Shown here in pieces: positions 5,868 through 7,280 of a DNA stretch of 7,280 nucleotides. The notes under the pieces are model-generated. The model was not told where the DNA came from, did no database searches, and saw only the letters and a program-made list of their open reading frames with translations. The DNA comes from Clostridia bacterium (GTDB lineage Bacteria; Bacillota_A; Clostridia; Oscillospirales; Butyricicoccaceae): positions 1 to 7,280 of the forward strand of contig JAFOHJ010000063.1 in assembly GCA_017421885.1 (NCBI GenBank), written 5' to 3'. Made by a program: the position numbers and the translations under genes. Position 1 is the stretch's first letter, and each line of letters begins with the position of its first letter.

Positions 5868-6637
5868 TTCGCCGCCTCCTCAATATCCATCATCCAGTCG
5901 AGCCTGCCAAAGTCCAGCTTCCACCTGACCGGCATGGGATCTTCGAGCTGCACCGTCACATAAAGGCTGTTTGCCCCCGAAATACGCAGGTCAGAGGGCA
6001 GCTCCTCTCCCGAGAGGGTGGTAACACGGCTGCCAAGCAGCAAGGGTCTCTCGTCCTTTCCGGGAGGCTCTTTGTATCTCAGTTCAAACACAAGCACGGT
6101 GCCGCCTGAGCTCTCGGCATAATAGCCGCGCTCGAACCAAAGGCGAAAATCGCCTCTTGTAATGTCGCCGCTGCCCTCCGCCTGTGTCACTTTTCCGCCC
6201 ACCGAGAGGGCCTCATTGCCTGCCCTGTGGTATTCCTGCTCCTGAAGCTCATACACTTCGCCTTCCGATGCGAAATATTCGGGATGGGTCAGCTTCATCA
6301 AAAGCATCGTAACAGGCCTTCCCGGCTCGATAAACAGCACGAAGCTCACGATGAGGCAGGCCGCCATGAACATCTTTGCCGCCGACACCATAAGGCTCAG
6401 CCACGGCGTATGTATCTGCCCCAGCATACGCCCCACTTCATCGGCATCGCCCATCTGCCGGGTGCAGCGGTCGTACGCATCGGTATAGCGCATCCCCGCC
6501 TCGGTCAGCTCAGCTATGCGCTCGTCAAAGTGATCCTCCAGCTCGCGCACGACCTCGTCCCTGTCCTTCGGATGGATGATATGCCGGCCTGCACGGTCGC
6601 ACCAGTCGTAGTGCCTTCGGCTCGATATGTTCTTCAC
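5864..6637 (-). CDS. HAAS-domain (DUF1700-like) single-pass membrane protein paired with PadR
   Basis: 257 residues from a GTG start. Residues about 22-78 match the HAAS / permease-prefix pattern: two helices ELEDHFDERIAELTEAG and YTDAYDRCTRQMGDADEVG, the GD turn and a closing IHTPW. These cytoplasmic domains typically sit next to PadR regulators. One membrane segment follows at about 82-103 (MFMAACLIVSFVLFI), then about 150 residues predicted outside the cell, beta-rich, ending DWMMDIEEAAK. HAAS proteins with several membrane helices exist; this one has a single helix and a large outer domain, like a sensor. GTG at 6637 is chosen because GGGAGG (6646-6651), overlapping the padR-family stop, lies 8 nt upstream; an in-frame GTG at 6646 would have its ribosome site directly abutting, and a longer frame to 6706 would run inside the regulator gene. 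The stop overlaps the next ATG. Signal transmission to PadR is an inference. Confidence 0.85.
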   Translation of the reverse strand: MKNISSRRHYDWCDRAGRHIIHPKDRDEVVRELEDHFDERIAELTEAGMRYTDAYDRCTRQMGDADEVGRMLGQIHTPWLSLMVSAAKMFMAACLIVSFVLFIEPGRPVTMLLMKLTHPEYFASEGEVYELQEQEYHRAGNEALSVGGKVTQAEGSGDITRGDFRLWFERGYYAESSGGTVLVFELRYKEPPGKDERPLLLGSRVTTLSGEELPSDLRISGANSLYVTVQLEDPMPVRWKLDFGRLDWMMDIEEAAK

Positions 6638-6651
6638 ATAGCTCACCTCCC
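6638..6651 (-). promoter_or_regulatory. Ribosome binding site setting the GTG start of the HAAS gene
   Basis: GGGAGG (6646-6651) encodes the last residues of the PadR-type regulator (Gly-Arg) and runs into its TGA stop (6643-6645). It lies 8 nt from GTG at 6637 and too close to the alternative GTG at 6644-6646. Ribosomes finishing the regulator would be placed directly on this site, suggesting coupled synthesis of the two proteins. Confidence 0.75.
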
Positions 6652-6987
6652 GGCGGTCAGCTTGTGTGCCAGAACGGCGTTGACCTTCTCGGCGAACACC
6701 GCCCACATCTCCTGCTTTTCGCGGAGCATCTCAAGGCCCTTGGGTGTGATGCGGTAATATTTCCTCATCCTGCCCGATTCGGAGGTTCGCTCGAAGCTCT
6801 CGACACAGCCATCCTTTTCCAGCCCGTGGAGGATGGGATAGAGGGTGCCCTCCTTCATCACGAAGGTGTCGTCCGAGCGGATGGCCAGCTCGGTTATGAT
6901 CTGATAGCCGTATTTCTCCTTTTCGCTCAGAAGCGAAAGCACCAGCATGGCGTTGCTGCCGGTCAGAAAGCTCTTATCTATTTTCAT
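6643..6987 (-). CDS. PadR-family transcriptional regulator
   Basis: Small DNA-binding protein of 114 residues, the usual length for the short PadR subfamily (winged helix plus one C-terminal dimerisation helix). Recognisable blocks are KYGYQIITEL (25-34), the core EGTLYPILHGLEKDG (46-60) with the recognition helix, the wing GRMRKYYRITPKG (72-84), and a C-terminal helix from about 85. Family members act as dimeric repressors, often of their own operon and of transport or stress genes. The start is ATG at 6987 (MKIDKSFLTG), with GAGGAG (6995-7000) 7 nt upstream; ATG at 6993 is nearly touching that site and longer frames would add a Met/Arg-rich extension absent from the family. The gene overlaps the end of the preceding gene by 14 nt and is followed 5 nt later by its HAAS partner. 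Its promoter and likely operator lie outside the window or inside the preceding gene. Confidence 0.96.
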   Translation of the reverse strand: MKIDKSFLTGSNAMLVLSLLSEKEKYGYQIITELAIRSDDTFVMKEGTLYPILHGLEKDGCVESFERTSESGRMRKYYRITPKGLEMLREKQEMWAVFAEKVNAVLAHKLTAGR

Positions 6988-7280
6988 GGTCATTCTCCTC
7001 ATCATTCTCCATAAGTGTGTGTCTCTCGCTGTAGACAGTCTCGCCATCAAGCAGCAGCTCTATTTCAAGCTCGGCCGAATAAAATGTATACATATACAGG
7101 CTGCGGTCGCTCAAAGAATCCAGCATCCGTTCCCACAGCCACCATTCATCCTCGTATGCCCTATTCCTTTCCACCGGCTGCATGACCATGACGATGCCCC
7201 CGTCTGCTTCGGCCTCGCCGCTGAAGGTATATTTGTCCGATGCGTCTTTAAGAGTGGTGGTCACCCTTATACTGTCGTGC
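6974..7280 (-). CDS. C-terminal part of an unknown beta-rich protein, upstream of the PadR gene (5' end outside window)
   Basis: The frame is open to the window edge, giving 101 residues of C-terminus (from HDSIRVTTTL) ending EENDHENR; no ribosome site supports the internal GTG at 7264 as a start. The visible part is soluble-looking, rich in acidic and aromatic residues (YEDEWWLWERM), with alternating strands near the end (ELEIELLLDGETVYSE). It overlaps the regulator gene by 14 nt, which argues for one transcript. Its final segment resembles that of the protein encoded at 5169-5867: a beta strand, D-containing turn, GE-x-x-YxE, strand. Likely an envelope protein of the same kind with an N-terminal anchor outside the window, but this is inferred. 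No known family is recognised. Confidence 0.78.
   Translation of the reverse strand, partial: HDSIRVTTTLKDASDKYTFSGEAEADGGIVMVMQPVERNRAYEDEWWLWERMLDSLSDRSLYMYTFYSAELEIELLLDGETVYSERHTLMENDEENDHENR

Noticed and set aside
5780..5870. Lipoprotein signal in the 232-aa protein
   Set aside because: Cys28 follows the hydrophobic segment, but the residues before it (FYGG) do not fit a lipobox, so an uncleaved membrane anchor is more likely.
7084..7093. Perfect palindrome ATGTATACAT, considered as a PadR operator
   Set aside because: PadR-type sites usually have ATGT and ACAT about 8 nt apart, here only 2. It lies within coding sequence for Tyr-Met-Tyr and no promoter was identified next to it.

Overview
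The window looks like chromosomal DNA from an anaerobic, Gram-positive Firmicute of the Clostridia, most likely an Oscillospiraceae/Ruminococcaceae-type gut bacterium. This is inferred from strong GGAGG-type ribosome binding sites, moderately GC-rich genes separated by AT-rich promoter gaps, the clostridial-type N-terminus of MiaB, a BspA-type leucine-rich-repeat secreted protein, and a PadR regulator paired with a HAAS (DUF1700-like) membrane protein. No phage, transposase, plasmid, CRISPR, tRNA or rRNA sequence is visible. Every convincing gene lies on the minus strand, so transcription runs from high to low coordinates. The long plus-strand open frames over miaB and apeB are antisense shadows.

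In transcription order, 7280 to 5130 is a tightly packed unit. It holds the end of an unknown beta-rich protein (cut by the window edge), a PadR-family repressor, a HAAS-domain membrane protein with an extracytoplasmic part, and a membrane-anchored protein of unknown function. The genes overlap by 14 nt, sit 5 nt apart and overlap by 4 nt, and the unit ends in a hairpin terminator (5132-5162). The layout suggests a self-regulated cell-envelope module. The first and last proteins appear to share a C-terminal segment and may be divergent paralogues.

From 5133 to 2529 a single large secreted protein is encoded behind its own extended -10 promoter, whose -35 box abuts the previous terminator. It has a signal peptide, a transglutaminase-like domain that seems to have lost its catalytic His and Asp, two BspA-type LRR solenoids and a beta-rich tail.

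From 2521 to 1133 lies an M18-family metallo-aminopeptidase (apeB-like), with a possible promoter carrying an 8-bp inverted repeat and a strong terminator with a cUUCGg loop. The gap at 918-1132 holds a composite inverted repeat of two mutually complementary hairpins, a degenerate heptamer tandem array and a near-consensus promoter for miaB with a palindrome across its -10. From 917 to 1 is the N-terminal two thirds of miaB, the radical-SAM tRNA methylthiotransferase, which runs off the window before its TRAM domain.

miaB and apeB look like housekeeping genes. The PadR/HAAS unit and the LRR protein are envelope or secretion-related accessory functions. I see no direct functional link between these groups.
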